Of a stretch of DNA of 64,000 bases, positions 34,584 through 43,019 are shown piece by piece. This DNA comes from Terriglobia bacterium (lineage in GTDB: Bacteria > Acidobacteriota > Terriglobia > Terriglobales > Acidobacteriaceae). Every line of letters starts with the position of its first letter. The first letter of the stretch is position 1. The translations under genes and the position numbers were made by a program. The notes under the pieces were generated by a model. It had not been told where the DNA came from, searched no databases, and saw only the letters and a list, made by a program, of their open reading frames with translations. The stretch is taken from the NCBI GenBank assembly GCA_020073565.1, contig JAIQEY010000026.1, positions 1 to 64,000 on the forward strand, written 5' to 3'.

Positions 34584-36344
34584 TTACATTTTCTTAGGTT
34601 CGCCCACGCTTCGGGACGAGGCCGGTCCGGGCGCCAATGGCAGCGTAAACACAAAAGCCGAGCCGTGGTTCAGTTCACTTTCTGCCCGGATTGTCCCCGC
34701 ATGCGCCAGAACAATATGCTTGGCGATGGCCAGCCCCAGCCCAGTCCCGCCCGATTCCCGCGAGCGCGCCTTATCCACGCGGTAGAACCGCTCGAAAAGC
34801 CTCGGCAGGTGTTCGGAAGAAATTCCTGGACCAAAGTCCTTCACGTAAAACTCGATGCCGCCCGCAACCTCCCGCGCTCCCAGAACCACACGCTTCCCCA
34901 CCGCCGCGTACTTCAGCGCATTCTCAATCAGGTTCGCAAAAACCTGGTGGATCGCTTCCCGGTCGGCTTTGACGCGCTTGCCCGCCACCCCGTTCTCCTT
35001 CTGCAGATCCACCTCATAGGATCGCGCCACCTCGTGGAAGCTTTCGAAGGCATCCTCCAGCAGTTCCTCGGCACTGACTTCCTGGGTATCGAAGCGCTGC
35101 TCGCCTGATTCCACCCGGGCCAGGGTCAGCAGGTCCTCGGTCAGGCGTGCCATGCGGGCCGCGTTCTTGCGAATAATTTCCAGAAAGTCGCGGACATGGT
35201 TGCTTTCTCCCGGCGGCTGGTCCAGCAGGGTCTCGGTATATCCCTGAATGGAGGTCAGCGGCGTCCGCAGTTCGTGCGAAACGTTGGCGATGAAGTCCCG
35301 CCGCGTCTTCTCCATGCGCTCGGTCTCAGTGAGGTCGCGCAACACCGCAACCGCTCCCCCTCCCGGCATGGGCGCTGCTGTCACATCAAATGTCCGCCCG
35401 GGTGTGATCGTGTTCGAGCGTGCGGAGATCACGACCTGCTCATGCGCGGCGCGCTGAACCGCGGCCAGAAAATCAGGATCTCGGACGTTATCCACCAGGG
35501 GCACATTCAGGCGCGGAGCATGCCGCAGGAGCCGGTCCATGCGGCGATTCGCCCATTGCACCCGTCCATCCGCGCCCACCGCGATCACCGCGTCCTGCAT
35601 GCTGTTGAGCAGCGTTTCCAACTCGCGCTGGCTCGTCTGCACCCGGGCGAAATTCTCTTCCACGCCGCGCGCGGTCTTATCCAGCGCGGCCGCCACCTTT
35701 CCGATTTCATCCCGGGAAGTCGACGCGATTCTCGCCGTCAGGTCCCCAGCCGCCAGATGCTCGGCAAACGCCACAATCCGCCGCAGACGGCGCGCGACGT
35801 ACTGAGAGGCGGCCGCCGCCACGATGACCGCGAACACGAACGCCGTCAGCGATCCCCAGAACAGGGCCTTCGCGAGTTGACCATTCCCGGCTTCGACCTC
35901 CGACAATGGATACGCCAGCCGCACCGCACCTCCGGAAACCGGCGCCGCCACATACAGGAAGGGAATACCCAGGGTTTGACTCTTGCGCTCATCCACGCCC
36001 ACCTGCCCGCCCAGCGCGGCCATGAACTCCTTGCGCCGCGCATGGTTTTCCATCGTGCTGGGATCGGCTTCCGAATCGGCCAGCACCTTGCCGGTGGGAT
36101 CAATCACGGTGGCCCGGGCCCCCGCCGCCTGTCCCTCCTGCGCCGTAACATCCGCCAGGGAGTGCTGCCGGTCCGCCTCCACGCGGTAGGCAAACAGTAG
36201 CGTTTTCTGCCGGAGATTACGCTCGATCTGGTCGTGCAGCGTCTGTTCCCAGACCTTGTGCACCGTGATCCGCAACGTGATCCCGGTGACCCCAATCACC
36301 AGCAGGAAGACCAGCATCAGTTTGAGGAAGATGCGGCTTCTCAA
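34584..36344 (-). CDS. phoR: Phosphate-type sensor histidine kinase (PhoR-like)
   Basis: A 586-residue membrane kinase: helix 1 (residues 8-26), periplasmic domain (about 27-155), helix 2 (about 160-180), HAMP (about 182-235), PAS (about 245-345), HisKA with the acceptor in ANVSHELRTPLTSIQGY (near 365), and HATPase with NLIENALKYA, DFGPGISSEHLPRLFERFYR and GGTGLGLAIAKHI. The start is a TTG at 36344 in a TTGA overlap with the phoB stop, supported by GAGGT 6 bases ahead. This is the PhoR layout and the neighbours are phoB and phoU. Confidence 0.9.
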   Translation of the reverse strand: MRSRIFLKLMLVFLLVIGVTGITLRITVHKVWEQTLHDQIERNLRQKTLLFAYRVEADRQHSLADVTAQEGQAAGARATVIDPTGKVLADSEADPSTMENHARRKEFMAALGGQVGVDERKSQTLGIPFLYVAAPVSGGAVRLAYPLSEVEAGNGQLAKALFWGSLTAFVFAVIVAAAASQYVARRLRRIVAFAEHLAAGDLTARIASTSRDEIGKVAAALDKTARGVEENFARVQTSQRELETLLNSMQDAVIAVGADGRVQWANRRMDRLLRHAPRLNVPLVDNVRDPDFLAAVQRAAHEQVVISARSNTITPGRTFDVTAAPMPGGGAVAVLRDLTETERMEKTRRDFIANVSHELRTPLTSIQGYTETLLDQPPGESNHVRDFLEIIRKNAARMARLTEDLLTLARVESGEQRFDTQEVSAEELLEDAFESFHEVARSYEVDLQKENGVAGKRVKADREAIHQVFANLIENALKYAAVGKRVVLGAREVAGGIEFYVKDFGPGISSEHLPRLFERFYRVDKARSRESGGTGLGLAIAKHIVLAHAGTIRAESELNHGSAFVFTLPLAPGPASSRSVGEPKKM

Positions 36345-37042
36345 CGCGTGACCTCGAAACGGTACCCGGCTCCGCGAACCGTCTTCAAATAACGCGGGTT
36401 CTCCGGATCAGGTTCGATTTTCTCGCGGATCCGCCGCACGTACACGTCCACCGATCGCGGCGTCACATAGGCGGTATCGCGCCACACCGAATCGAGCAAC
36501 TGGTCGCGTGTAAAGACGCGCCCGGTATGCCGCATGAAGTAATCGAGCAGCCGGAACTCGGTAGCCGTAGTCGGCACCGCTTTCCCCCGGACGGTTAAGG
36601 TCATTGCGGCAGGATCGATCTGAATCTCGTCCACCTTGGTGGGCAGAGGCGGCAGCGGCCGCTCAAATCGCCGCATCACCGCTTTCACCCGGGCCACCAG
36701 TTCGCGCGGGCTGAACGGCTTGGGAATGTAATCGTCGGCCCCCAACTCCAGGCCCAGAACGCGATCGGCTTCGCTGCTCTTGGCGGTCAGAAAAATGACC
36801 GGCACCGACGACAGGTACACCGAAGTCCGGATCTGGCGGCACAGTTCGAGTCCATCCTTCCCCGGAACCATGATATCCAGCAGAAACATCGACGGACGCT
36901 GGCGTTCCGCGTCGAGCATGACCAGGTTGCCGGTCGAATACAACCGGACATTGAAGCTGGCGGCCTCCAGGTGATGGCGCACTAAGCGGGAAATATCCGG
37001 ATCGTCTTCCACAACGAAGATGGTCGGCTTCACGGCGTCCAT
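36341..37042 (-). CDS. phoB: OmpR/PhoB-family response regulator
   Basis: A 233-residue regulator: receiver (1-120) with VEDDPDISR, acceptor Asp in FLLDIMVPGKDGL and Lys in YIPKPFSPREL; winged-helix domain (about 135-230) with TATEFRLLDYFMRHTGRVF and SVDVYVRRIREKI, ending KTVRGAGYRFE. The ATG at 37042 begins MDAVKPTIFVVEDD, and the longer frame is rejected as unlike the family. Overlaps phoR by four bases and is divergent from the VWFA gene, with about 220 bases of shared promoter region. Confidence 0.9.
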   Translation of the reverse strand: MDAVKPTIFVVEDDPDISRLVRHHLEAASFNVRLYSTGNLVMLDAERQRPSMFLLDIMVPGKDGLELCRQIRTSVYLSSVPVIFLTAKSSEADRVLGLELGADDYIPKPFSPRELVARVKAVMRRFERPLPPLPTKVDEIQIDPAAMTLTVRGKAVPTTATEFRLLDYFMRHTGRVFTRDQLLDSVWRDTAYVTPRSVDVYVRRIREKIEPDPENPRYLKTVRGAGYRFEVTR

Positions 37043-37262
37043 TGTAGCTGGGAAGCGTGTGGATTCGAAATGACGGCGAGCCCACAGATCTTGGAGCGCC
37101 GGCTGGCCCTGTCTCCCGGTTCTCCCCACCACTTACTTCGTCAGGTTACTTCTCGGCGAGACTAACGTAACACTTGAATTAGCGAATGGCGTAATCATAG
37201 GGTCGTATTCTTCCGATAAATGAGCAAACGCGCACGCTGTGGGTCTTTTCCCGCCGCACGAT

Positions 37263-38210
37263 ATGCTCATAAACCAAAAATTTGCATCGCTTGCACTATC
37301 TCTCGCGCTCTTGGCCGCACCGGCAGCCAGTTCCGACCGCAGCTCGACCTCGGAAGTCGGGTCGCCCGAACTCCGGTCGGAGATGACCATTCGGAAAACC
37401 GTGCAGGAAATTCGTCTCGGATTCCACGTCTCGTCCCAGAATGGGCGCCCCGTTCCAGAATTGCAGCCGGGTCAGATCTCCGTCTATGAGGACGGCCACC
37501 CGATCACCGGGGTCACGGGCTTTTATGCCGACCAGAACCTCCCCCTCCGCCTCCTGCTCATGATTGACGCCAGCGATTCCATGACCCGCGGTTTTGCGTC
37601 GGAGCGCAAAGCAGCCGCCGACTTTCTCGAAAAAGTGGTTCGCCCGGACGTGGACCAGAGCGCCGTCGTCGCCTTCTCTACCCATGCCTCGATCCAACTC
37701 GGAGAGAACGCTTCAGTCCCGGAGAAACTGCGTCTGATCGAAGACCTGCATTCCTCCGGCCTGACCGCCCTGTTTGACTCGATCTGCGAAGCGGCGGCTC
37801 GCATCCCCGCGTACGACCACAGTTCGACACTCACGCGCCGCGTGCTGGTGCTGCTCAGCGATGGCGATGACAACTACAGCCGGCATTCGCTCCGGGACTC
37901 GATCGCGGCCGCCCAACAATCCGACGTCGTCATCTATGCCATCGCGCCCCACGACTCAAAACATCCGCAGCCCGGGGACGCGAATCTCGAAGAACTCACC
38001 GCCGCCACCGGAGGGCGTGTCTTCTACCTCAAAAAGTACGAGCAGTCGCCGGAGGCCTTCGCCCAGATCGAACGCGAGATCCGTTCCGAGTACGCCGTCA
38101 CGTTCCATCCCAAGGGCAATTTGTGCGGCTTTCACAGTGTTCGAGTAGAACCCACGGACAGCAACCTGCGAGCCCGCTCCCGCGAGGGGTTCTACGGAGG
38201 CTGTTCGTAG
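37263..38210 (+). CDS. Secreted VWFA-domain protein (acidobacterial type)
   Basis: A 315-residue protein with a signal peptide (MLINQKFASLALSLALLAAPAASS). After a beta-rich region with PGQISVYEDGHPITGVTGFY, a von Willebrand A domain starts near residue 100 with the MIDAS motif IDASDSM (DxSxS), and continues through GLTALFDSICEAA and LLSDGDDNYSRHSL. It ends CGFHSVRVEPTDSNLRARSR. This layout matches the VWFA-related family described in Acidobacteria; partner and function unknown. Position is alone, divergent from phoB. Confidence 0.9.
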   Translation: MLINQKFASLALSLALLAAPAASSDRSSTSEVGSPELRSEMTIRKTVQEIRLGFHVSSQNGRPVPELQPGQISVYEDGHPITGVTGFYADQNLPLRLLLMIDASDSMTRGFASERKAAADFLEKVVRPDVDQSAVVAFSTHASIQLGENASVPEKLRLIEDLHSSGLTALFDSICEAAARIPAYDHSSTLTRRVLVLLSDGDDNYSRHSLRDSIAAAQQSDVVIYAIAPHDSKHPQPGDANLEELTAATGGRVFYLKKYEQSPEAFAQIEREIRSEYAVTFHPKGNLCGFHSVRVEPTDSNLRARSREGFYGGCS

Positions 38211-38233
38211 TAAGAGTTGATTCGCTCGTAGTT

Positions 38234-38282
38234 CGGAGTTCGCGCTAGCCTCCCCCCAAGGCGCAAGTAGTCGCGAACTCCG
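38234..38282. terminator. Long hairpin after the VWFA gene, terminator-like
   Basis: CGGAGTTCGCG (38234-38244) and CGCGAACTCCG (38272-38282) are perfectly complementary, enclosing an inner GCCT/AGGC stem with a C-rich loop. It starts 24 bases after the VWFA stop and lacks a T tract, so a termination role is only suggested. The gap 38211-38566 has no gene; it also holds the REP-like hairpins below. Confidence 0.4.
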
Positions 38283-38402
38283 GACCGCGAAACGCAGCCT
38301 GCCTAACTAGGAAGAGGTCAGGAAAGTCCCGGACGAGTTCGTGTCATAGCCGCGTCTCTGAACCTGTTTGGCTCCGGATATCGTGATAGGGGGAAGGCAA
38401 CA

Positions 38403-38491
38403 GGTCCCGGAGGGACCGCTGAGAATAGTCCGCCAGCTCACTGGCGGGATTGCTACCGGGACAAACATGCGGGTGCCGGAGGCACGACTGA
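38403..38491. repeat. REP-like hairpin cluster between VWFA gene and tsaD
   Basis: GGTCCC-gga-GGGACC (38403-38417), then GAATAGT, CCGCCAG-ctca-CTGGCGG and GTGCC-gga-GGCAC followed by GACTGA (38473-38491). It matches the hairpins in 14315-14514 and 58174-58259. Confidence 0.75.
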
Positions 38492-38566
38492 TATGTCTCT
38501 GCGCAGTCTCAACGTTCAGGCGTCCCTAGGAAGGGCCGAGTTCTCACTTCGTGTTCTGGCTCCCGA

Positions 38567-39712
38567 TTACCTCAACGCCATTCCCGCCTCCGCCGAAAAA
38601 TCCATCGCCACAAATTCTTTTCGCAGAAATTTGGGGAAGGCAGCGGCCGCGATCATGGCGGCGTTATCGGTAGAAAGCGAGCGCGAGGGAAAGAACACCG
38701 GCAGACCCTGCATCCCCGCTTCGCGCTCAAAGGTTGCGCGCAACTCGCGGTTGGCCGCCACGCCGCCGCTTACGAACAGAGTCTGAACATCATATTCCTG
38801 GGCGGCGGCCAGCGTTTTTGTCACCAGATCCTCAACCATGGATCGCTGGAACGAAGCCACCAGCCCCAGCATCTGCCGGTCGCACAACTTGAGAAAGTCT
38901 TCGAGTGCCGGCTTGTCTTTGGCCGCCAGCGCCTGCCGTCGCGCCTCGATCGAAGGCTTCAGGTTCTCGGTCTCAACGTACCGCAACACCGCCGTCTTGA
39001 TGCCGCTGTACGAAAAATCGAAGCGGGCGCCATCAGCCTGCGGAAGGTTGCGATCGCGCCGGTCACGATGTTTGATCTGCGAAGTCTGAAACTTCACCGC
39101 GTGCGGATCCCCATGAGGAGCAAGCCGGTCAATGATCGGCCCGCCCGGATAGCCAAGTCCCAACAGCTTGGCAACTTTATCGAACGCTTCTCCGGCAGCA
39201 TCGTCGCGCGTGCGCCCGATGTTCTCGTACGTCCAGCAGTCCCCCTCCCTCCGGGCAAGATACAGGTGCGTGTGTCCGCCTGAGACCACCAGAGCCAGCA
39301 CGGGGAATTGAAGGTCTTCATCTCCGCTCTGGCGCTGTTCAAGCAGCACAGCGTGAATGTGTCCCTCGAGATGGTTGACGGCAATCAAAGGTTTTTCCAG
39401 CGCAAACGCCAGCGCCTTAGCAAAACTGATGCCGACCAGCAGCGCGCCCGCCAGTCCCGGTCCCTGCGTCACCGCCAGAGCGTCGACCGATTCATAAGTC
39501 TGCCCAGCTTCGGCCAAAGCCTGCCGCACGACGGGAACAATCGCGCGCAAGTGCTCGCGAGACGCAAGTTCCGGAACCACTCCCCCATAAGGCTGGTGCG
39601 TGGCGATCTGCGAAGCGACCACGTTGGAGAGAATCTGTTGCCCCGAGCGCACTACCGCCGCTCCCGTCTCATCACAGGAGCTTTCGATGCCGAGAATGCA
39701 AGCGTCAGGCAT
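38567..39712 (-). CDS. tsaD: tRNA N6-adenosine threonylcarbamoyltransferase
   Basis: A 381-residue ASKHA-fold enzyme transferring the threonylcarbamoyl group to A37 of ANN-decoding tRNAs. Starts MPDACILGIESSCDETGAAVV; the metal motif HLEGHIHA is near residue 120, ALVVSGGHTHLYL near 145, and SGGVAANRELR near 320. It has insertions that make it longer than E. coli TsaD (337). Partner genes tsaB and tsaE are not adjacent. The 3' end is bordered by the REP-like cluster. Confidence 0.96.
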   Translation of the reverse strand: MPDACILGIESSCDETGAAVVRSGQQILSNVVASQIATHQPYGGVVPELASREHLRAIVPVVRQALAEAGQTYESVDALAVTQGPGLAGALLVGISFAKALAFALEKPLIAVNHLEGHIHAVLLEQRQSGDEDLQFPVLALVVSGGHTHLYLARREGDCWTYENIGRTRDDAAGEAFDKVAKLLGLGYPGGPIIDRLAPHGDPHAVKFQTSQIKHRDRRDRNLPQADGARFDFSYSGIKTAVLRYVETENLKPSIEARRQALAAKDKPALEDFLKLCDRQMLGLVASFQRSMVEDLVTKTLAAAQEYDVQTLFVSGGVAANRELRATFEREAGMQGLPVFFPSRSLSTDNAAMIAAAAFPKFLRKEFVAMDFSAEAGMALR

Positions 39713-39800
39713 AATTAGCTTCGAGCCGCGAGCTGCGTGCCCTCATTTTTCAGTTTAGCCGATTTGAATCGGCCTCCAGCGTTTGGCGTTGTGATAGCTG

Positions 39801-39828
39801 AGTGCTAAATGCTAAGTGCTAAATGCTA
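39801..39828. repeat. Exact 14-bp tandem repeat containing the cca start codon
   Basis: AGTGCTAAATGCTA occurs twice without a break; the second copy holds the cca ATG at its positions 9-11. The deacetylase gene at 63421 has the same arrangement. Confidence 0.8.
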
Positions 39829-41184
39829 ACTGCCGCCAAACAACACGCCACCGAAATCGTCCGTACGCTGCGCCAGCACGACTACCAGGCCTATGTCGCC
39901 GGCGGATGCGTGCGCGATCTGCTGCTCGGCCGCGAACCGTCCGACTACGACGTCGCCACCGACGCCTCACCCCAGCAGGTCATGGACATTTTCCCGCAAA
40001 CCTTCGCAGTCGGCGCCCAATTCGGCGTCGTGCTAGTGCCGCTCCCAAAGACTGAGTCAGGCGATTCCTCGGTCGGGCCAAATGAAAAGGTACCGGTCGT
40101 CGAGGTCGCCACTTTCCGCTCCGACATCGGCTATTCCGACGGCCGACATCCCGACGAAGTTCGCTTCAGCCGAGACCCGCGCGAGGACGCACAGCGCCGC
40201 GACTTCACCATCAACGGCATGCTGCTCGACCCCATCACCAACGAAGTCCTCGACTTCGTAGGCGGGCGCGCGGACCTCGAAGCCGGAATCATCCGCGCGA
40301 TCGGCGAGCCCGAACGGCGTTTTGCGGAAGACAAGCTGCGCATGCTGCGGGCAGTCCGATTTGCAGCACGTTTCGAGTACAAGATTGATCAAGCCACGCT
40401 GGCAGCCATTCAGAAGTTGGCGCCGCAGATTCATCAGGTATCCCGCGAGCGCGTGCGCGAAGAACTGACCAAAATGCTCACCGAAGGCCGCGCTCACCGC
40501 GCTTTCCAGTTGCTCGATGAGAGCAAGCTGCTGGAGCAAGTTCTGCCCGAGATTGCAAAGATGAAGGGAGTCGAGCAGCCTCCGCAGTTTCATCCGGAAG
40601 GCGACGTCTTCGTGCACACGCTGCTGCTCCTCGAAAAACTTCCCGCCGGATGTTCCAAGACGCTGGCCTGGGGCGCGCTGCTGCACGACGTAGGCAAGCC
40701 GCCGACGTTTCGCGTCGCTCCGGACCGCATCCGTTTTGACGGACACGTGGAAGTGGGCGTAAAGATGGCCGCGGAAATCTGCCGCCGCTTGCGCTTCTCG
40801 AACGACGAGACCGATCAGATCCTCGCGCTGGTCGACAATCACATGCGCTTCGCCGACGCGCAGCGCATGAAAGAATCGACGCTCAAGAAATTCCTGCGCC
40901 TGCCCGCCTTCGACGAGCACCTGGAACTGCATCGCATCGACTGCCTCTCCAGCAACGGGATCGTCGAGTCGTATGAGTACGTTCGCGAAAAGTTGCTAGC
41001 TATGCCGCCGGAGGCGATCCGCCCCACGCCCCTCATCACTGGCCGCGACCTGATTGAGGCGGGTTATGAACCCGGCCCCCGCTTCAAAGAGGTGCTGGCA
41101 GCCGTCGAGGACGCTCAACTGGAGGGTCGGCTCGCGTCGCGCGAGGCAGCGATGGAGTATGTGCGGCGCGAATTCCCCGTTTAA
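39823..41184 (+). CDS. cca: tRNA nucleotidyltransferase/poly(A) polymerase family protein
   Basis: A 453-residue class II nucleotidyltransferase. The head (1-140) has YVAGGCVRDLLLG and the catalytic DxD in SDYDVATDA, then the RRDFTINGML motif; the body follows with RMLRAVRFAARF; an HD domain with LLHDVGKPPTF is near residue 290. CCA-adding enzymes and PcnB poly(A) polymerases look alike; the presence of the HD domain and length favour CCA addition, not proven. The ATG is within a tandem repeat and has no visible Shine-Dalgarno. Confidence 0.9.
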   Translation: MLTAAKQHATEIVRTLRQHDYQAYVAGGCVRDLLLGREPSDYDVATDASPQQVMDIFPQTFAVGAQFGVVLVPLPKTESGDSSVGPNEKVPVVEVATFRSDIGYSDGRHPDEVRFSRDPREDAQRRDFTINGMLLDPITNEVLDFVGGRADLEAGIIRAIGEPERRFAEDKLRMLRAVRFAARFEYKIDQATLAAIQKLAPQIHQVSRERVREELTKMLTEGRAHRAFQLLDESKLLEQVLPEIAKMKGVEQPPQFHPEGDVFVHTLLLLEKLPAGCSKTLAWGALLHDVGKPPTFRVAPDRIRFDGHVEVGVKMAAEICRRLRFSNDETDQILALVDNHMRFADAQRMKESTLKKFLRLPAFDEHLELHRIDCLSSNGIVESYEYVREKLLAMPPEAIRPTPLITGRDLIEAGYEPGPRFKEVLAAVEDAQLEGRLASREAAMEYVRREFPV

Positions 41185-41283
41185 CCCCGCCTATTTATTC
41201 CTAAGATACTAACCAACTGATTAGGTGGGTACCCCCCTCCCCCCGGTCTTTTGGAATCATGGAGTTAAGTGGTCAAAACGCTC

Positions 41284-41408
41284 CAAAATCTAGATACCAA
41301 ATAAGTTGCAGGCAAAATCTAGACAACAAAGGACTTACAGGAGCCGTCTTGAGATCCGACCCTTTAGAATCAATCACTTAACTTTTGCCATCGTTGGCAA
41401 AATCTAGA
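41284..41408. repeat. Three CAAAATCTAGA direct repeats
   Basis: The 11-mer starts at 41284, 41313 and 41398. Each is followed after 4-6 bases by CAAA and then a TTA/TTG element, giving a loose unit of about 29 bases; the first two are directly adjacent (29-base period), the third is 85 bases on. Spacing is too irregular for CRISPR. Multiple protein sites or a dispersed repeat are possible. Confidence 0.7.
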
Positions 41409-41699
41409 TTTCAAAGAGCTTAACGCCCGAAATCTGCGGGCGAAGGGCCTTTCTTGGGACCCTGGTCCCTCGAACGACGCCTGAGCGCGGAGCGAGGGAC
41501 GCGATTCACAGAATAAACAGACCGCAACTTGGCTATAGTGATTATAGATACGTTATCTTTGAGTTGGAGGGTGCGTCAAGGACCTGCGTCACAAGTTGGC
41601 GACTCTTTTCGCGGTGTCCTCATCCGTGCAGAAGGTCGAAGCGCCGCCACCCAGGCGAAGTGTCCGGTCCGGGAACATGGCTACCGGCTGTCCGGAAAG

Positions 41700-41726
41700 C
41701 CACTTCTCAAAAAACGTGAGAAGTGG
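41700..41726. repeat. REP-like hairpin CCACTTCTC/GAGAAGTGG
   Basis: Perfect 9-bp arms (41700-41708, 41718-41726) with an A-rich loop, followed by CCCACCC; a second GTGGCCCACCC lies about 70 bases on. It has the shape (A-rich loop, GC arms) of the palindromes around the RAYT remnant. Confidence 0.6.
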
Positions 41727-41863
41727 CCCACCCCCGGTTGTTACGTGTCAACGTTCAAGAAGACGACCCCTCGTTACCCTTTCCACGTTGATGTGGCCCA
41801 CCCGCCCGGGCAACCCAAGTTTACTCGACAGCTCGGAGCCTACACGGTTATCCAATCAGTCCG

Positions 41864-42427
41864 TCACGGCTCGTAAGCGGCCCAAATGATGAGGTCGGCT
41901 TTTCGGATTTCCGAAAGATGGGCGGCCTTGGGAAATTTGTCGTCGAAAAGCGCCAGCATCTGCTGCCACTCGGGCGTCTGCGTGAACGCCTGGATTCCTC
42001 GCCGAATCTCCTCGTATCGTCGAAGTGCCTCAGAAAGCCAATCTTGACGGGGTAACGGAGTGGAAGGTACGCCAAAGTGGTCCGCTACATTCCGGTCGAA
42101 AATGACGACATCGTCAGTGATCGTCACCAGCATTTTCGTACCGAAAGAAAGGTGCCTCTCTCCGGTATGGGCATATAGATTCTGCAGGGTTGTCTTTAGG
42201 GAGGGAGGCGACGGAGCGTAAGCAGCTTCCCGGAGCATCGAGAAGAAATGCCGATAGAATGCGCCCTTCTTCCGTCCCATTTTGTAGTATCCGTTGAAGG
42301 TTCGTTGGTAATCAGGGTCCGTTGCAAGAGCAGGATTGGTCCTGACTTCCATGAGCGCCAACACTTTCTCCACCGAGCCTCGTCGTTCGAGCTTCATCAG
42401 CGCTGCCCTGACCTGCTCTATTCTCAT
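41864..42427 (-). CDS. Hypothetical protein
   Basis: A 187-residue protein with natural composition and an AAAGGA site 8 bases before ATG 42427. It appears mostly helical, with GYYKMGRKKGAFYRHFF near residue 48, SFGTKMLVTITDDVVIFDRNV near 95 (split family-like segment), and RYEEIRRGIQAFTQTPEW near 135. The SFxxKML...VxDxNV pattern reminds me of small helix-hairpin-helix-like proteins of unknown role, but I cannot name a family. It lies between repeat-rich stretches, so it may be an acquired gene. Confidence 0.65.
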   Translation of the reverse strand: MRIEQVRAALMKLERRGSVEKVLALMEVRTNPALATDPDYQRTFNGYYKMGRKKGAFYRHFFSMLREAAYAPSPPSLKTTLQNLYAHTGERHLSFGTKMLVTITDDVVIFDRNVADHFGVPSTPLPRQDWLSEALRRYEEIRRGIQAFTQTPEWQQMLALFDDKFPKAAHLSEIRKADLIIWAAYEP

Positions 42428-42479
42428 CGTGTGTTCCTTTTTGCGTTCAATTGATACTTGATCGCCTGGTGCCTGGTGC

Positions 42480-42515
42480 CCCAGGTTCGCGTCGCTTTTT
42501 GGACGCTAACCTGGG
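42480..42515. repeat. Left flanking REP palindrome of the RAYT remnant
   Basis: CCCAGGTTCGCGTC (42480-42493) pairs with GACGCTAACCTGGG (42502-42515) with one mismatch, around a T-rich loop. It shares the CCCAGGTT core with the right-hand palindrome and includes the end of the broken transposase frame. Confidence 0.8.
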
Positions 42516-42900
42516 CGGAGGAACACTCGCGGCGGGCCGCCACACGATTCTGTCTCGCGAGCCCTCGCCGTCCATTCGGACTCGATTTCGACCGTCCCTC
42601 TCTCCTGCAGTGCATAGTGACGGAAGCTGCTCCAATTCCAATCTCCCGGCTCCGCTACCAGTCCGCGCTTCACGGGCTTCCACCCCAGCAAGCCAAAACC
42701 GGGCTTGCCGGGGACCCCGGGTTGCGGTGCAAGTATCGCAACTTGACCGTAAACTCGCGCGCATCCCTCACATTGCGGTCGTAGTAACGCTTCTGCCAGA
42801 AACTTCCCGGTTGGTCTCCCGGCCGCAGACTTCGCACCCGCTTGGCGAACGACAACTTCAAATAGTGAATGGCCTCGGCCAGCAGTGACGCCCAGGTTAG
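42506..42900 (-). pseudogene. REP-associated tyrosine transposase (RAYT) remnant, interrupted
   Basis: Reading leftward from 42900, one frame gives LLAEAIHYLKLSFAKRV, then GSFWQKRYYDRNV and LRYLHRNP; after an insertion of about 44 bases another frame resumes VKRGLVAEPGDWNWSSFRHY and continues to EIESEW. Together these are the C-terminal half of a RAYT (IS200-like Y1 transposase relative), where HRNPVKRGLV is continuous. The N-terminal half with the HUH motif and no start codon are present: the sequence stops at the right flanking palindrome. The insertion shifts the frame. It must be non-functional. RAYTs mobilise REP palindromes, which fits the palindromes on both sides. Confidence 0.85.
42683..42713. 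repeat. REP-like palindrome inserted inside the RAYT remnant
   Basis: CCCCAGCAAGCC (42683-42694) pairs with GGCTTGCCGGGG (42702-42713) with one mismatch, with an A-rich loop. It lies in the roughly 44-base insert (about 42677-42720) that splits HRNP from VKRG. Confidence 0.8.
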
Positions 42901-42927
42901 CGCCCAAAAAACGGGCGCGAACCTGGG
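42891..42927. repeat. Right flanking REP palindrome of the RAYT remnant
   Basis: CCCAGGTTAGCGCCC (42891-42905) pairs with GGGCGCGAACCTGGG (42913-42927) with one mismatch, around an A-rich loop. It marks the point where the RAYT N-terminal half is missing. A shorter hairpin (GAGCC...GGGGGCT) follows to about 42950. Confidence 0.8.
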
Positions 42928-43019
42928 GCACCGAGCCTCCGGGGGCTAAAGCCCGATTTCTTTAGCGAACTGTGCGGCATGGCTGAAGCCATGCCCTTCC
43001 ACATGTCCTTCCACAAAAC

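Larger units (their letters stand above)
41185..41863. other. Gene-free, repeat-rich interval
   Basis: About 680 bases with no convincing gene. It holds a G/C-run segment near 41226-41250, three CAAAATCTAGA repeats, a hairpin at 41700 and two copies of GTGGCCCACCC. Short frames across it have unnatural composition. Confidence 0.6.

Noticed and set aside
38311..38340. RNase P-like segment (GAGGTCAGGAAAGTCCCGG)
   Set aside because: It resembles the GAGGAAAGTCC box but the rest of the RNase P core, including the ACAGAR box and pairing elements, is not seen nearby.
41284..41408. Possible CRISPR array
   Set aside because: Only three 11-base repeats with unequal spacing and no cas genes anywhere in the window.
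41529..41876. Overlapping short frames in the repeat-rich gap
   Set aside because: They run through a hairpin and repeats, two frames compete, and the peptides look unnatural.
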